A DNA stretch of 64,000 nt, taken from the NCBI GenBank assembly GCA_016713175.1, contig JADJPQ010000002.1:558001-622000 (forward strand), in the 5' to 3' direction. Origin of the DNA: Planctomycetota bacterium. GTDB lineage: Bacteria; Planctomycetota; UBA1135; UBA2386. Position 1 is the stretch's first letter, and every line of letters begins with the position of its first letter. The notes beneath the pieces are model-generated. The model searched no databases. It saw only the letters and a list, made by a program, of their open reading frames with translations, and was not told the DNA's origin. A program made the position numbers and the translations under genes. This document shows positions 53,971 to 64,000 of this stretch, piece after piece.

Positions 53971-55068
53971 TTACTGCGCAGCGAACTCGAGGCGCACGAC
54001 CGGCGACTGGAAGGACGTAGCACGGCTGCGCGGCGAGGTGATGTCGAACTGGCCAACATCCTCGGTGCCCATGCCAATCAGTGTCTGGGACGGCGCCGCT
54101 GTCATGCGGCCAAGCGTCACGGTCTCGAGGTCGGAAGTCGACAGATCGGCGCGGTTCAGAGACCGCTGCCCACCGAGCACCACCGCCTGCGTGTGGTAGA
54201 CACCGTGGGCAAAGCGCCCGTCCAACGGCAGGTTCCAGCGCACCCCGTCGCGCAACATCGGGAACCCGCACTGCGTGACATAGACGCCGGTCGACGCCGT
54301 CACGGTCTGCGGCGCAGCCAGCAGCCACTGACCCGGCGCGCCGATAGGCGCCAGCGAGAAAGGCAACGTCACGCCGCCGTGCTGCACCGCCGACAACCCG
54401 GTCAGCATCAGCACGAGCTGCCCCGGAATCGCATCGACATGGTGCGCCAGGGACAGCTGGCCGTTGCTCGGATCCAACGACACTTCGCTGCGGATGTCAT
54501 TGGCCACCACGCCATTGCCCGGATACCAGCGATCCGACATCGGTCCGGATTCGGCCACCGCGGCCAACGGCTGTGGCAGCAGGGCCAGCGACCGGGCGAA
54601 CCCCTGGGGCAGCGCCAGGTCGATCAGCAGGTTGCCCTGCGCCGGATCGAACACGAACGGCTGCGCCAGCGTGATCATCCCGAAGTCCGCCGCCGCGGGA
54701 TTCGGCACGGTCAGGAACCCGGCCTGTGCGGCCCCGAGACCGCCGTTGCCATTGCGCGAGAACGACGGCGTCATCGTCGCCGGTGCGACGGGCGTGTGGC
54801 CAAGCCGCAGTTCGAAGGCGGTGTGGTTGAAGCCGCCCTGGACATTGGCGCCAAACAGCACGCCGATCTGCTGCAGCGGGCGCGGGCCGTGCGTGCCGAT
54901 CGCCGGCGCATCGACGACGATCTGCAGGTGGGTGCCGTTGCAGGCAAACAGGTACTGGGTGTCGCCGGGCAGTTGGTTCGGCGCGATGGCGGGAACGGTG
55001 ATGGCCTGGGCGAGCAGGCCAGCTCCGAGGATCGGCAGGATCAGGAACGCAGGAACGCTGGATGTCAT
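53971..55068 (-). CDS. Secreted protein of unknown function
   Basis: A protein of 365 residues from ATG 55068 with signal peptide MTSSVPAFLILPILGAGLLAQ; GGAG lies 9 nt upstream. An alternative ATG at 55104 overlaps the upstream stop as TGATG. The mature chain is beta-rich without enzymatic motifs (FELRLGHTPVAPATMT, GNLLIDLALPQGF), and its C-terminal end (GVYHTQAVVLGG, STSDLETVTLG) weakly resembles the module shared by other secreted proteins here. Confidence 0.6.
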   Translation of the reverse strand: MTSSVPAFLILPILGAGLLAQAITVPAIAPNQLPGDTQYLFACNGTHLQIVVDAPAIGTHGPRPLQQIGVLFGANVQGGFNHTAFELRLGHTPVAPATMTPSFSRNGNGGLGAAQAGFLTVPNPAAADFGMITLAQPFVFDPAQGNLLIDLALPQGFARSLALLPQPLAAVAESGPMSDRWYPGNGVVANDIRSEVSLDPSNGQLSLAHHVDAIPGQLVLMLTGLSAVQHGGVTLPFSLAPIGAPGQWLLAAPQTVTASTGVYVTQCGFPMLRDGVRWNLPLDGRFAHGVYHTQAVVLGGQRSLNRADLSTSDLETVTLGRMTAAPSQTLIGMGTEDVGQFDITSPRSRATSFQSPVVRLEFAAQ

Positions 55069-55103
55069 GTCGGGTAGCTCCGGCAAGGACTCGGGGGATG
55101 CCA

Positions 55104-55532
55104 TCAGGGTTGGATGCAGAACTGCACGGCGCCGGTCAGTTCGACGCACGGCGGGCCGATCAGGCCAAACAGCGCGACCTGGGCGCCCAGGCAGGTGCCG
55201 ACCAGAGCAGGGTTGGCCGGGATCGTCACGGCCCACGACGGGCCGGCGACGACCGCGATCGCGTTGATGCCGATCAGGCAACCGCTCTGGCACGCAATGG
55301 CCGGCGGCAACGGCAACGGTACCGGCGCCACCGTGCCGACCGCCGAGAACGCCTGCGCTCGACCCGGGTCGTAATCCGTGCCGAACGTCTGCCCGATCCG
55401 CGGTTGACCGTTCGCCGTCGGATAGCCCTGGGTGAAGCAGCCGGTACCCGGCAGGTTGGTGACTTGGGCAGGCAGGAACGCGCCGCTCAGCAGGGCGGCG
55501 CACGACAAGCGGATCGATCTCACGGGGAACAC
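55104..55532 (-). CDS. Small secreted protein of unknown function
   Basis: About 142 residues from GTG 55532, or 139 from GTG 55523; both give a signal peptide (RLSCAALLSGAFLPAQ). The mature part has several cysteines (GTGCFTQGY, IACQSGCLIG, GTCLGAQVALFG, GPPCVEL, VQFCIQP), possibly disulfide-bonded. The IPANPALVGTCLGAQVALFG part resembles the C-terminal module of larger secreted proteins. It precedes another secreted-protein gene and the kinase in one direction. Confidence 0.5.
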   Translation of the reverse strand: MFPVRSIRLSCAALLSGAFLPAQVTNLPGTGCFTQGYPTANGQPRIGQTFGTDYDPGRAQAFSAVGTVAPVPLPLPPAIACQSGCLIGINAIAVVAGPSWAVTIPANPALVGTCLGAQVALFGLIGPPCVELTGAVQFCIQP

Positions 55533-55683
55533 TCGTTGGGTCGGGGCCCACTCCTTGCCCGCCCACCGCCGGATCCGGCACGACCGCCGTGAAAAACCGC
55601 AGCCTGTGAACACTTCTCAACGCCGCGCTACGCGTCCGCGATGCGGACCGCCGATGGCGTTACCGTGCCTTCCTCCCCAACGC

Positions 55684-55689
55684 TACGTT
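55684..55689 (+). promoter_or_regulatory. -10 box TACGTT for tkt, 8 nt before start codon
   Basis: TACGTT ends 8 nt before ATG 55698; a TTACCG -35-like hexamer lies 18 bp upstream. Predicts a leaderless or near-leaderless tkt mRNA. Confidence 0.55.
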
Positions 55690-55697
55690 CCGCTCCC

Positions 55698-57674
55698 ATG
55701 ATGGTTGCCACTGACTCCTTGCAGCTCGTCGCCAACACGATCCGCGGCCTCGCGATGGACGGTGTCCAGAAGGCGGACTCGGGCCACCCGGGCATGCCGA
55801 TGGGCATGGCGGACGTCGCCGCGTTGCTGTGGACCGAGTTCCTGCAGTGGAGCAACAAGGACGCCAACTGGCCGGGCCGCGATCGCTTCGTGCTGTCGGC
55901 CGGCCACGGTTCGATGCTGCTCTACTCGCTGCTGCACCTCGCGGGCTTTCAGGTGTCGATGGACGACTTGAAGCAGTTCCGCCAACTGCACAGCAAGACG
56001 CCCGGCCATCCCGAGTTCGGCGAAACCCACGGCGTCGAAACCACGACCGGACCGCTCGGCGCCGGCTTCAGCAATGGCGTCGGCATGGCGCTCGCCGCGC
56101 AGATGGAGGCCGCGCTGTTCGACAACCCACTGCTGTTGACGCGCGTGTTCGGCATCGTCAGCGACGGCGACCTGATGGAAGGCATCTCGGCGGAAGCCGC
56201 GTCGCTGGCCGGCCACCTGCAGCTCGGCAACCTGATCTACCTGTACGACGACAATGGCATCACCATCGAGGGCCACACCGATCTGGCGTTCTCCGAGAAC
56301 GTGCCGCAGCGCTTTGCCGCGGTCGGCTGGCACGTGCAGACGGTCGACGGTCACGATTTCGATCAGATCCGCAAGGCCCTGCAGCAGGCGGTCCTGACCA
56401 CCGACAAGCCGCACCTGATCTGCTGCAAGACGACCATCGGCAAGGGCTCGCCCAACAAGGCGAACACGCACGACTGCCATGGCTCGCCGCTCGGCGCCGA
56501 GGAGATCAAGCTCAGCAAACAGGCACTCGGGCTGCCGCAGGAAGCGTTCTTCGTCGACGGCAAGGTCCGCGACGTGTTCGCCGCGACGGCGCAGACCAAC
56601 GAACGCAACCGGATGGCGTGGCAGGCGGCGATGCAGGGGTTCGAGGCGAAGTCGCCCGAGCAGGCCAAGGCCTGGAAGAACTTCCGCGCCCGCGCGGTGC
56701 CGGCCGACCTGTTCGAGCAGTTGTGCGCCGCCGCCGGCGCCGAGCCCGCGGCCACGCGCGCGCTGTCGGGCAACGTGATCCAGAAGGCGGCCGAACTGGT
56801 GCCCTCGTTGATCGGCGGCTCGGCCGACCTCGATCCATCGACGAAGACGCGGATCAAGAAGAGCGGCTCGTTCACCGCCAAGGAACGCAAGGCCCGCAAC
56901 CTGCACTTCGGCATCCGCGAACACGCGATGGGCGGCATCCTGAACGGCATGGCGCTGCACGGCGGCTTCCTGCCGATGGGCAGCACGTTCCTGGTGTTCG
57001 CCGACTACATGCGGCCGCCGATCCGACTGGCGGCACTGATGAAGCTGCCGGTCACGTTCGTGTTCACGCACGACAGCCTGATGGTCGGCGAAGATGGTCC
57101 GACGCATCAGCCGGTCGAGCACGTGGCCGCGCTGCGGCTGATCCCGAACGTCCAGGTGTTCCGGCCGGCGGATGGCATGGAGACGGCAGCGGCGTGGACG
57201 CACGCGTTGTCGCGGCGCGACGGCCCGGTCGTGCTGTCGCTGACGCGGCAGAACCTGCCGAAGCTGCCGCACGCGGCGACCTTCGACAAGCGGCAGTCGC
57301 TGCGCGGCGGCTACGTGCTGCGCGAGGATCCGGCGGCGAAGGCGACGATCGTCGCGACCGGCGCCGAAGTCGGCCTGGCGGTCGACGCGGCCAATCTGCT
57401 GGCGCAGAAGGGCGTGCCGGTGCGCGTGGTGTCGATGCCGTGCTTCGAGTTGTTCCTGGCGCAGGATCCAGGCTACCGGCAGTCGGTGCTTGGACAGGCG
57501 CCGGTGTTCGCGCTCGAGATGGGACGACCGGAATGGTGGTGCCAGATCACCGGCCGGCTCGATCGCTGCATCGGGCAGACGACGTTTGGCGCCTCGGCGC
57601 CCGCCAAGGCCGTCGCCGAGCACTTCGGTTTCTCGGCGGCGAAGGTCGCGGAGCGGGTGCTGCGGGCGCTGTAG
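55698..57674 (+). CDS. tkt: Transketolase
   Basis: A single-chain transketolase of 658 residues. ThDP/metal motif: FGIVSDGDLMEGISAEAASL; N-terminal NTIRGLAMDGVQKADSGHPG and RFVLSAGHGSML; pyrimidine domain with FVFTHDSLMVGEDGPTHQPVE; a late AVAEHFGF. It moves two-carbon units in the pentose-phosphate and Calvin-like pathways. ATG 55698 is preferred over 55701 because of promoter spacing. A CCCGGC-AGCC-GCCGGG hairpin follows the stop at 57683-57698. Confidence 0.95.
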   Translation: MMVATDSLQLVANTIRGLAMDGVQKADSGHPGMPMGMADVAALLWTEFLQWSNKDANWPGRDRFVLSAGHGSMLLYSLLHLAGFQVSMDDLKQFRQLHSKTPGHPEFGETHGVETTTGPLGAGFSNGVGMALAAQMEAALFDNPLLLTRVFGIVSDGDLMEGISAEAASLAGHLQLGNLIYLYDDNGITIEGHTDLAFSENVPQRFAAVGWHVQTVDGHDFDQIRKALQQAVLTTDKPHLICCKTTIGKGSPNKANTHDCHGSPLGAEEIKLSKQALGLPQEAFFVDGKVRDVFAATAQTNERNRMAWQAAMQGFEAKSPEQAKAWKNFRARAVPADLFEQLCAAAGAEPAATRALSGNVIQKAAELVPSLIGGSADLDPSTKTRIKKSGSFTAKERKARNLHFGIREHAMGGILNGMALHGGFLPMGSTFLVFADYMRPPIRLAALMKLPVTFVFTHDSLMVGEDGPTHQPVEHVAALRLIPNVQVFRPADGMETAAAWTHALSRRDGPVVLSLTRQNLPKLPHAATFDKRQSLRGGYVLREDPAAKATIVATGAEVGLAVDAANLLAQKGVPVRVVSMPCFELFLAQDPGYRQSVLGQAPVFALEMGRPEWWCQITGRLDRCIGQTTFGASAPAKAVAEHFGFSAAKVAERVLRAL

Positions 57675-57759
57675 AGCAGTCTCCCGGCAGCCGCCGGGTG
57701 CCAGACGCTCCGGCCGCCGACCGTTGATCACCGCCGCGCCGACCTGGATCACCACCGCA

Positions 57760-58071
57760 TCAGCCGGCGGTGAAGCGTTCGAGCACCGCCGTGACCGGGG
57801 CCATCCACGTCGCCTCGGCCACGTCCCGCGGAGCCAGGCCGCCAGGTGTCGGCGCGCCGCCCACTGACGACGTGTACCGCGGTCGCCGGCGCGGACGCCA
57901 ATGCGGTCAGCAGGGTCAGCACTTCGGCAGTCGGCGTCGCCGGGTCCGGCGTCGGCATCAGTTCCGCAGCGTGCCATCGTAGTCGAGGAACACCACGCGG
58001 CTGCTGGCGGCGCGGCAGCGGTCGCGGACTCCGGCGACAATCGCCGGTACAGGATCGTTGCCTGACGTCAT
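57760..58071 (-). pseudogene. otsB: Decayed trehalose-6-phosphate phosphatase
   Basis: From ATG 58071 the minus strand reads SSRVVFLDYDGTLRN-stop, the HAD nucleophile motif of OtsB. Dropping one base near 57962 continues it as ELMPTPDPATPTAEVLTLLTALA and VHVVSGRRADTW, also typical of OtsB. After a second disruption near 57842 only a short ending (VAEATWMAPVTAVLERF) remains. The core of the enzyme is missing, so it is not functional. It faces away from the GH15 and otsA genes, although in related clusters otsB is usually in line with them. Confidence 0.7.
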
Positions 58072-58095
58072 CGGTTGTTCCACACTGCGATCACG

Positions 58096-59856
58096 ATGGT
58101 CGCCGCCACTGGCTTGATCGGCAACTGCTCCTACAACGCCCTGATCGAAAGCGGTCGCGTGGTCTGGCTGTGCTGGCCGCGCCCGGACAGCAGCTTCGCG
58201 TTCGGCGAACTCCTGGATCGCACGCAGGGCGGCACTTTCGCCATCGAGCCCGCCGGCGCGGCAACACCCGAAGTGGAGTATGTCGAGAACACCAACATCC
58301 TGCGCACCGTGTTCCGGAGCGGCACCGATGCCTTCGAGATCCTCGACTTTGCCCCGCGCTTCCAGCGGTTCAACCGTTGGTATCGGCCGACGATGCTGTG
58401 CCGGATCGTCCGACCGCTCAGTGGCGAGCCCAGGATCCGCGTCCGTTGCGAGCCGGTCTACGACTACGGCCGTACCCGGCCCCCGGGCTGGATCGCCAGC
58501 AACCACCTGCAGTTCGGCGGCTTGCCCGCGCCGTTGCGCCTGACCACCAATGCCCCCCTGACCTGGGTCCACGACGGCGCGCCGTTCCTGTTGACCCGGG
58601 ACCTGCACTTCGTGCTCACCTGGGGCGAACCGCTGGAGGCGCCGTTGGAGGAGACGACCGAGGCGTTCCTCGTGCAGACCCGCGACGCGTGGCGCCAGTG
58701 GGTCAAGAGCGGCCGTATCCCGCGCGAATGGCAACCGGAAGTGATCCGTTCGGCACTGGTGCTGAAATTGCACCAGTTCGACGACACCGGCGCGCTGCTC
58801 GCCGCCACGACGACCAGCATCCCCGAAGCGCCGGGATCCGGCCGCACATGGGACTACCGCTACTGCTGGCTGCGCGACGCCTACTTCACGGTGGCGGCGT
58901 TCGAGCGCATGGGCTTCGTCGAGGAGATGGAGCGCTTCCTGATCTACTTGCGCAACCTGTGCGGCGATGGCACGGCGACGCTGCAGCCGGTCTACGGCAT
59001 CGGCGGCGAGCCCGCGCTGACCGAGCAGATCCTGTCGCACCTCAGCGGCCATGGTGGCGACGGCCCGGTGCGCATCGGCAACCAGGCCTACGCGCAGCGG
59101 CAGAACGATGTCTACGGCGAACTGATCCTGGCCATCAGCCGCCTGCTGCTCGACGTTCGCTTCCGGCGCGGCGAAGGCGTGCAGGGCGCCCGCGATCTGG
59201 TCGCCGGCTTGCTGGCGCAAATCGAGCGCCGACTCGAAGAGCCCGATGCCGGACTCTGGGAACTGCGCGGCCGCCAGGCGGTGCACACATTCACGCTGCT
59301 GGCCCACTGGGCCGGGGCACGGCGGGCCTTCGACATCGCCACCGCCCTGGGCCTGCCGTCCCTGCGCGAGGCTGCGACGCGCGTGGCCGACCGCGCCGCC
59401 TCGGTGCTGTGGACCCGCTGTTGGAACGAGGATCTCGGCGTGTTCAGCCAGGCCGCCGGGACCTCCGACGTGGATGCCTCCAGCCTGCTGGCCCTGCACT
59501 TTGGTTTCCTGGCCGGTGACGACCCACGCGCGCGCCGCATGGTCGAGGCGATCCGCGCGCGTCTGCTGCTGCCCAACGGCCTGCTGCGCCGCTACGACGC
59601 CGCCGACGACTTCGGCGTGCCCGAGGCGGCATTCACCGTCTGTACTTTCTGGCTGGCCGAGGCCCTGGCGATGGTCGGTCGCCACGACGACGCGCGCGCC
59701 GTGTTCGAGTCGGTGCTGGCGATGCACAATGGTCTCGGGCTGTTCAGCGAAGACCTGTTGGTCGCGGGCAACACGCAGGCAGGCAACTTCCCGCAGACCT
59801 ACTCGCATGTCGGATTGATCAACGCGGCGTTCCGTTTGTCACGACCATGGACGTGA
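58096..59856 (+). CDS. GH15 family glycosidase (glucoamylase/trehalase-like)
   Basis: A protein of 586 residues with the GH15 (alpha/alpha)6 fold. The N-terminal domain has GLIGNCSYNALIESGRVVWL and LCWPRPDSSFAFG; the catalytic domain has RTWDYRYCWLRDAYFT and GIGGEPALTEQIL, holding the likely catalytic acid/base. No signal peptide, so it is cytosolic. Its position before otsA suggests a trehalase or trehalose-related role, as in otsB-GH15-otsA clusters. ATG 58096 is used; an upstream TTG at 58075 is less likely. Confidence 0.85.
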   Translation: MVAATGLIGNCSYNALIESGRVVWLCWPRPDSSFAFGELLDRTQGGTFAIEPAGAATPEVEYVENTNILRTVFRSGTDAFEILDFAPRFQRFNRWYRPTMLCRIVRPLSGEPRIRVRCEPVYDYGRTRPPGWIASNHLQFGGLPAPLRLTTNAPLTWVHDGAPFLLTRDLHFVLTWGEPLEAPLEETTEAFLVQTRDAWRQWVKSGRIPREWQPEVIRSALVLKLHQFDDTGALLAATTTSIPEAPGSGRTWDYRYCWLRDAYFTVAAFERMGFVEEMERFLIYLRNLCGDGTATLQPVYGIGGEPALTEQILSHLSGHGGDGPVRIGNQAYAQRQNDVYGELILAISRLLLDVRFRRGEGVQGARDLVAGLLAQIERRLEEPDAGLWELRGRQAVHTFTLLAHWAGARRAFDIATALGLPSLREAATRVADRAASVLWTRCWNEDLGVFSQAAGTSDVDASSLLALHFGFLAGDDPRARRMVEAIRARLLLPNGLLRRYDAADDFGVPEAAFTVCTFWLAEALAMVGRHDDARAVFESVLAMHNGLGLFSEDLLVAGNTQAGNFPQTYSHVGLINAAFRLSRPWT

Positions 59857-59921
59857 AGCGGACCTGAGAAACAACCGAGAAGCGCCCTTGGCAGCAACCG
59901 ATCCGCGACGATGATCACAGG

Positions 59922-62171
<2,250 letters not shown>

Positions 62172-62224
62172 GCGACGATCCCGCGCCGAGAGTCCCTGCC
62201 GCTCCAGACGGACCACCCGCGCCG

Positions 62225-63921
62225 TCAGAACATCCCGATCACATTTCCGTCGGCATCGATGTCCATCCGCGCGCCGCCCGGCACCTTGCCGAGCCCCGGC
62301 ATCGTCATGATCTCGCCCGCCAGCGGATACACGAACCCGGCCCCCACCGACACCCGCGCGTCGCGGACCCGGAAGCGGTAACCGCCCGGCCGGCCCTTCA
62401 GCGCCGGATCGTGACTCAGCGAGTACTGCGTCTTCGCCATGCAGATCGGGAAGCGCCCGTAGCCGCGTTCCTCGAACATCGCCAACTGCTGCTCGGCCAG
62501 CGGCTCGAAATCGACGCCGTCGGCGCCATACACCTTGGTCGCCAGCGTCTCGATCTTCGCCTTCAGCGACGCCTCGGCCGGATACAGGAACCGGAACGAA
62601 CTCGGCTCCTCGCACGCCTTGACCAGCGCGTGCGCCAGGGCCTCGCCGCCCTTGCCGCCATCGGCGAACAGCGTCGACACGTGCGCGTCCGACGCGCCCG
62701 CCGCCAACGCCGCATTGCGGACGAACTCGATCTCGGCGTCGGTGTCGGTCGGGAACTTGTTGATCGCCACCACCACCGGGATGCCGTGCAGCCGCACGTT
62801 CTCGATCTGCTTCTCGAGGTTGCCGATGCCGGCCTGCAGCGCGTCGAGATCCTCCTTCTGCAAGCCCTCGGGCAACGGCTTGCCGGCGACGATCGCGAAG
62901 CGGCCGCTGTGCATCTTCAGCGCGCGGACGGTCGCGACCAGCAGCGCCGCGTCGGGCCGCAGCCCGGACACCCGGCATTTGATGTTGAAGAACTTCTCGG
63001 CGCCCATGTCGGCGCCGAAACCGGCTTCGGTCACCACGAAGTCCAGGCAGCGCAGCGCCACGTAGTCGGCGACGATCGAACTGTTGCCGTGCGCGATGTT
63101 CGCGAATGGTCCCGTGTGCACGATCGCCGGCGTGCCTTCCAGCGTCTGCATCAAGGTCGGCTTCAGCGCGTCCTTCAGGATCGCGGTCATCGCGCCCGCC
63201 ACCTTCAGATCCTCGGCGGTCACCGCCTTGCCGTCCTGGTTGTAGCCGACGACGATCGCGCCCAAACGCTGGCGCAGGTCGTGGATGTCCTTGGCGAGGC
63301 CGAGGATCGCCATGATCTCGAGGCCGACGTGATGTCGAAGCCGGTCGGGCGCGGCGTCCCGTTCTTGGTGCCGCCGTGCGCCACCTCGATCTCGCGCAGC
63401 GCCCGATCGTTCATGTCGAGCACGCGCCGCCAGGTGATGCTCGAAAGCTCGAGCCTCAGTTCGTTGCCATGGAACAGATGCGCGTCGAGGAACGCCGCGC
63501 ACAGGTTGTGCGCCGCGGTGACCGCGTGGAAGTCGCCGGTCAGGTGCAGATTGAGTTCCTCGGGCGGCACGACCTGCGAGTAGCCACCGCCGGCGGCGCC
63601 ACCCTTGATGCCGAACACCGGTCCCATCGACGGTTGCCGGATCACGCAACAGGCGCGCTTGCCGATCCGGTTCAGCGCCTGCGAGATGCCGACCGTGTGG
63701 ACCGTCTTGCCTTCGCCCAGCGGCGTGGGCGTGATCGCGGTGACGACCACATACTTGCCCGGTTTTCTGACCGGCGGCTGCTTCAGCAGGTCGAGCTTGA
63801 TCTTGGCCTTGGCGGCGCCGTAGGGCTCCAACTCGTCGTTGCCGAGGCCCATGACGCGGGCGACTTCGGACAGGGGCCTGAGCGGGATGGAACGCGCGAT
63901 TTCGAGATCGTTGAGGGACAT
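62225..63921 (-). pseudogene. fhs: Formate-tetrahydrofolate ligase with one-base frameshift
   Basis: Two frames form a complete Fhs of about 565 residues. From ATG 63921: MSLNDLEIARSIPLRPLSEV, the P-loop TPTPLGEGKT, SMGPVFGIKGGAAGGGYSQV, and on to RPTGFDIT near 63330. One missing G at about 63318-63322 (TCGAG for expected TCGGAG) moves the frame to EIMAILGLAKDI, which continues through EAGFGADMGAEKFF to VGAGFVYPLAGEIMTMPGLG and the end. Fhs makes 10-formyl-THF. Since everything else is intact the frameshift may be a sequence error. A -10-like TATCGT lies 21 nt before the ATG. Confidence 0.85.
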
Positions 63922-64000
63922 CGGCTCGGAAGAGGGGCGAGCACGATACCGCTGGCGCCCGGAGGTGCTACGACGGGCCGCCAGTTCGTCAGGCGGCATG

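Overview
The window is a GC-rich bacterial chromosome segment, most likely from Planctomycetota. This is an inference from gene content: secreted FG-GAP/VCBS and CotH/lamin-tail proteins whose signal peptides end in AQ, large Ser/Thr kinases with TPR tails, an ECF-type sigma factor beside a kinase, and lipoproteins with short lipoboxes. No rRNA is present. The only tRNA is a selenocysteine tRNA.

Layout. 1-9.3 kb: secreted and envelope proteins (VCBS repeats, PMT-like glycosyltransferase, S41-like protease, beta-barrel lipoprotein, ChaN-like lipoprotein) with an elbB/SDR pair. 9.3-19.3 kb: a long minus-strand run from sodB through an LPS-core-like cluster (GT2, GT4, WaaP-like kinase, CgeB-like GT, GT9) to a BadF-type kinase, ArfB, an HDOD protein and SthA; many junctions overlap by 4 nt. 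19.3-24.4 kb: mazG, a candidate ncRNA with a perfect terminator, apbE, a TPR lipoprotein, a GT87 protein and five tandem 149-bp structured repeats. 24.4-31 kb: a complete Na+-NQR operon (nqrM-A-B-C-D-E-F), with an acyl carrier protein upstream. ApbE, encoded nearby, belongs to the family that flavinylates NqrB and NqrC. 32-36.6 kb is the accessory zone: an AbiEi-type antitoxin running in frame into a PDZ-like lipoprotein, twin palindromic operators, a complete insertion sequence with 9-bp target duplications, tRNA-Sec and a decayed nucleotidyltransferase. 36.6-45 kb: two DinB-fold proteins, a CotH/lamin-tail protein, a kinase-TPR protein and YgfZ. 45-50.5 kb: an iscR-S-U-A-hscB-hscA-fdx operon, nearly all coupled by 4-nt overlaps. 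50.5-64 kb: RidA, a sigma factor convergent with a kinase, two secreted proteins, transketolase, a trehalose locus (decayed otsB, GH15, membrane-anchored OtsA) and formate-THF ligase.

Two patterns cross the window. First, many first-in-operon genes carry a TANNNT -10 box exactly 6-8 nt before the start codon, predicting leaderless mRNAs, while several internal genes have Shine-Dalgarno sequences or stop-start overlaps. Second, three otherwise intact genes (GT4, cotH start, fhs) carry one single-base frameshift each, which may be sequencing or assembly errors rather than real pseudogenes.
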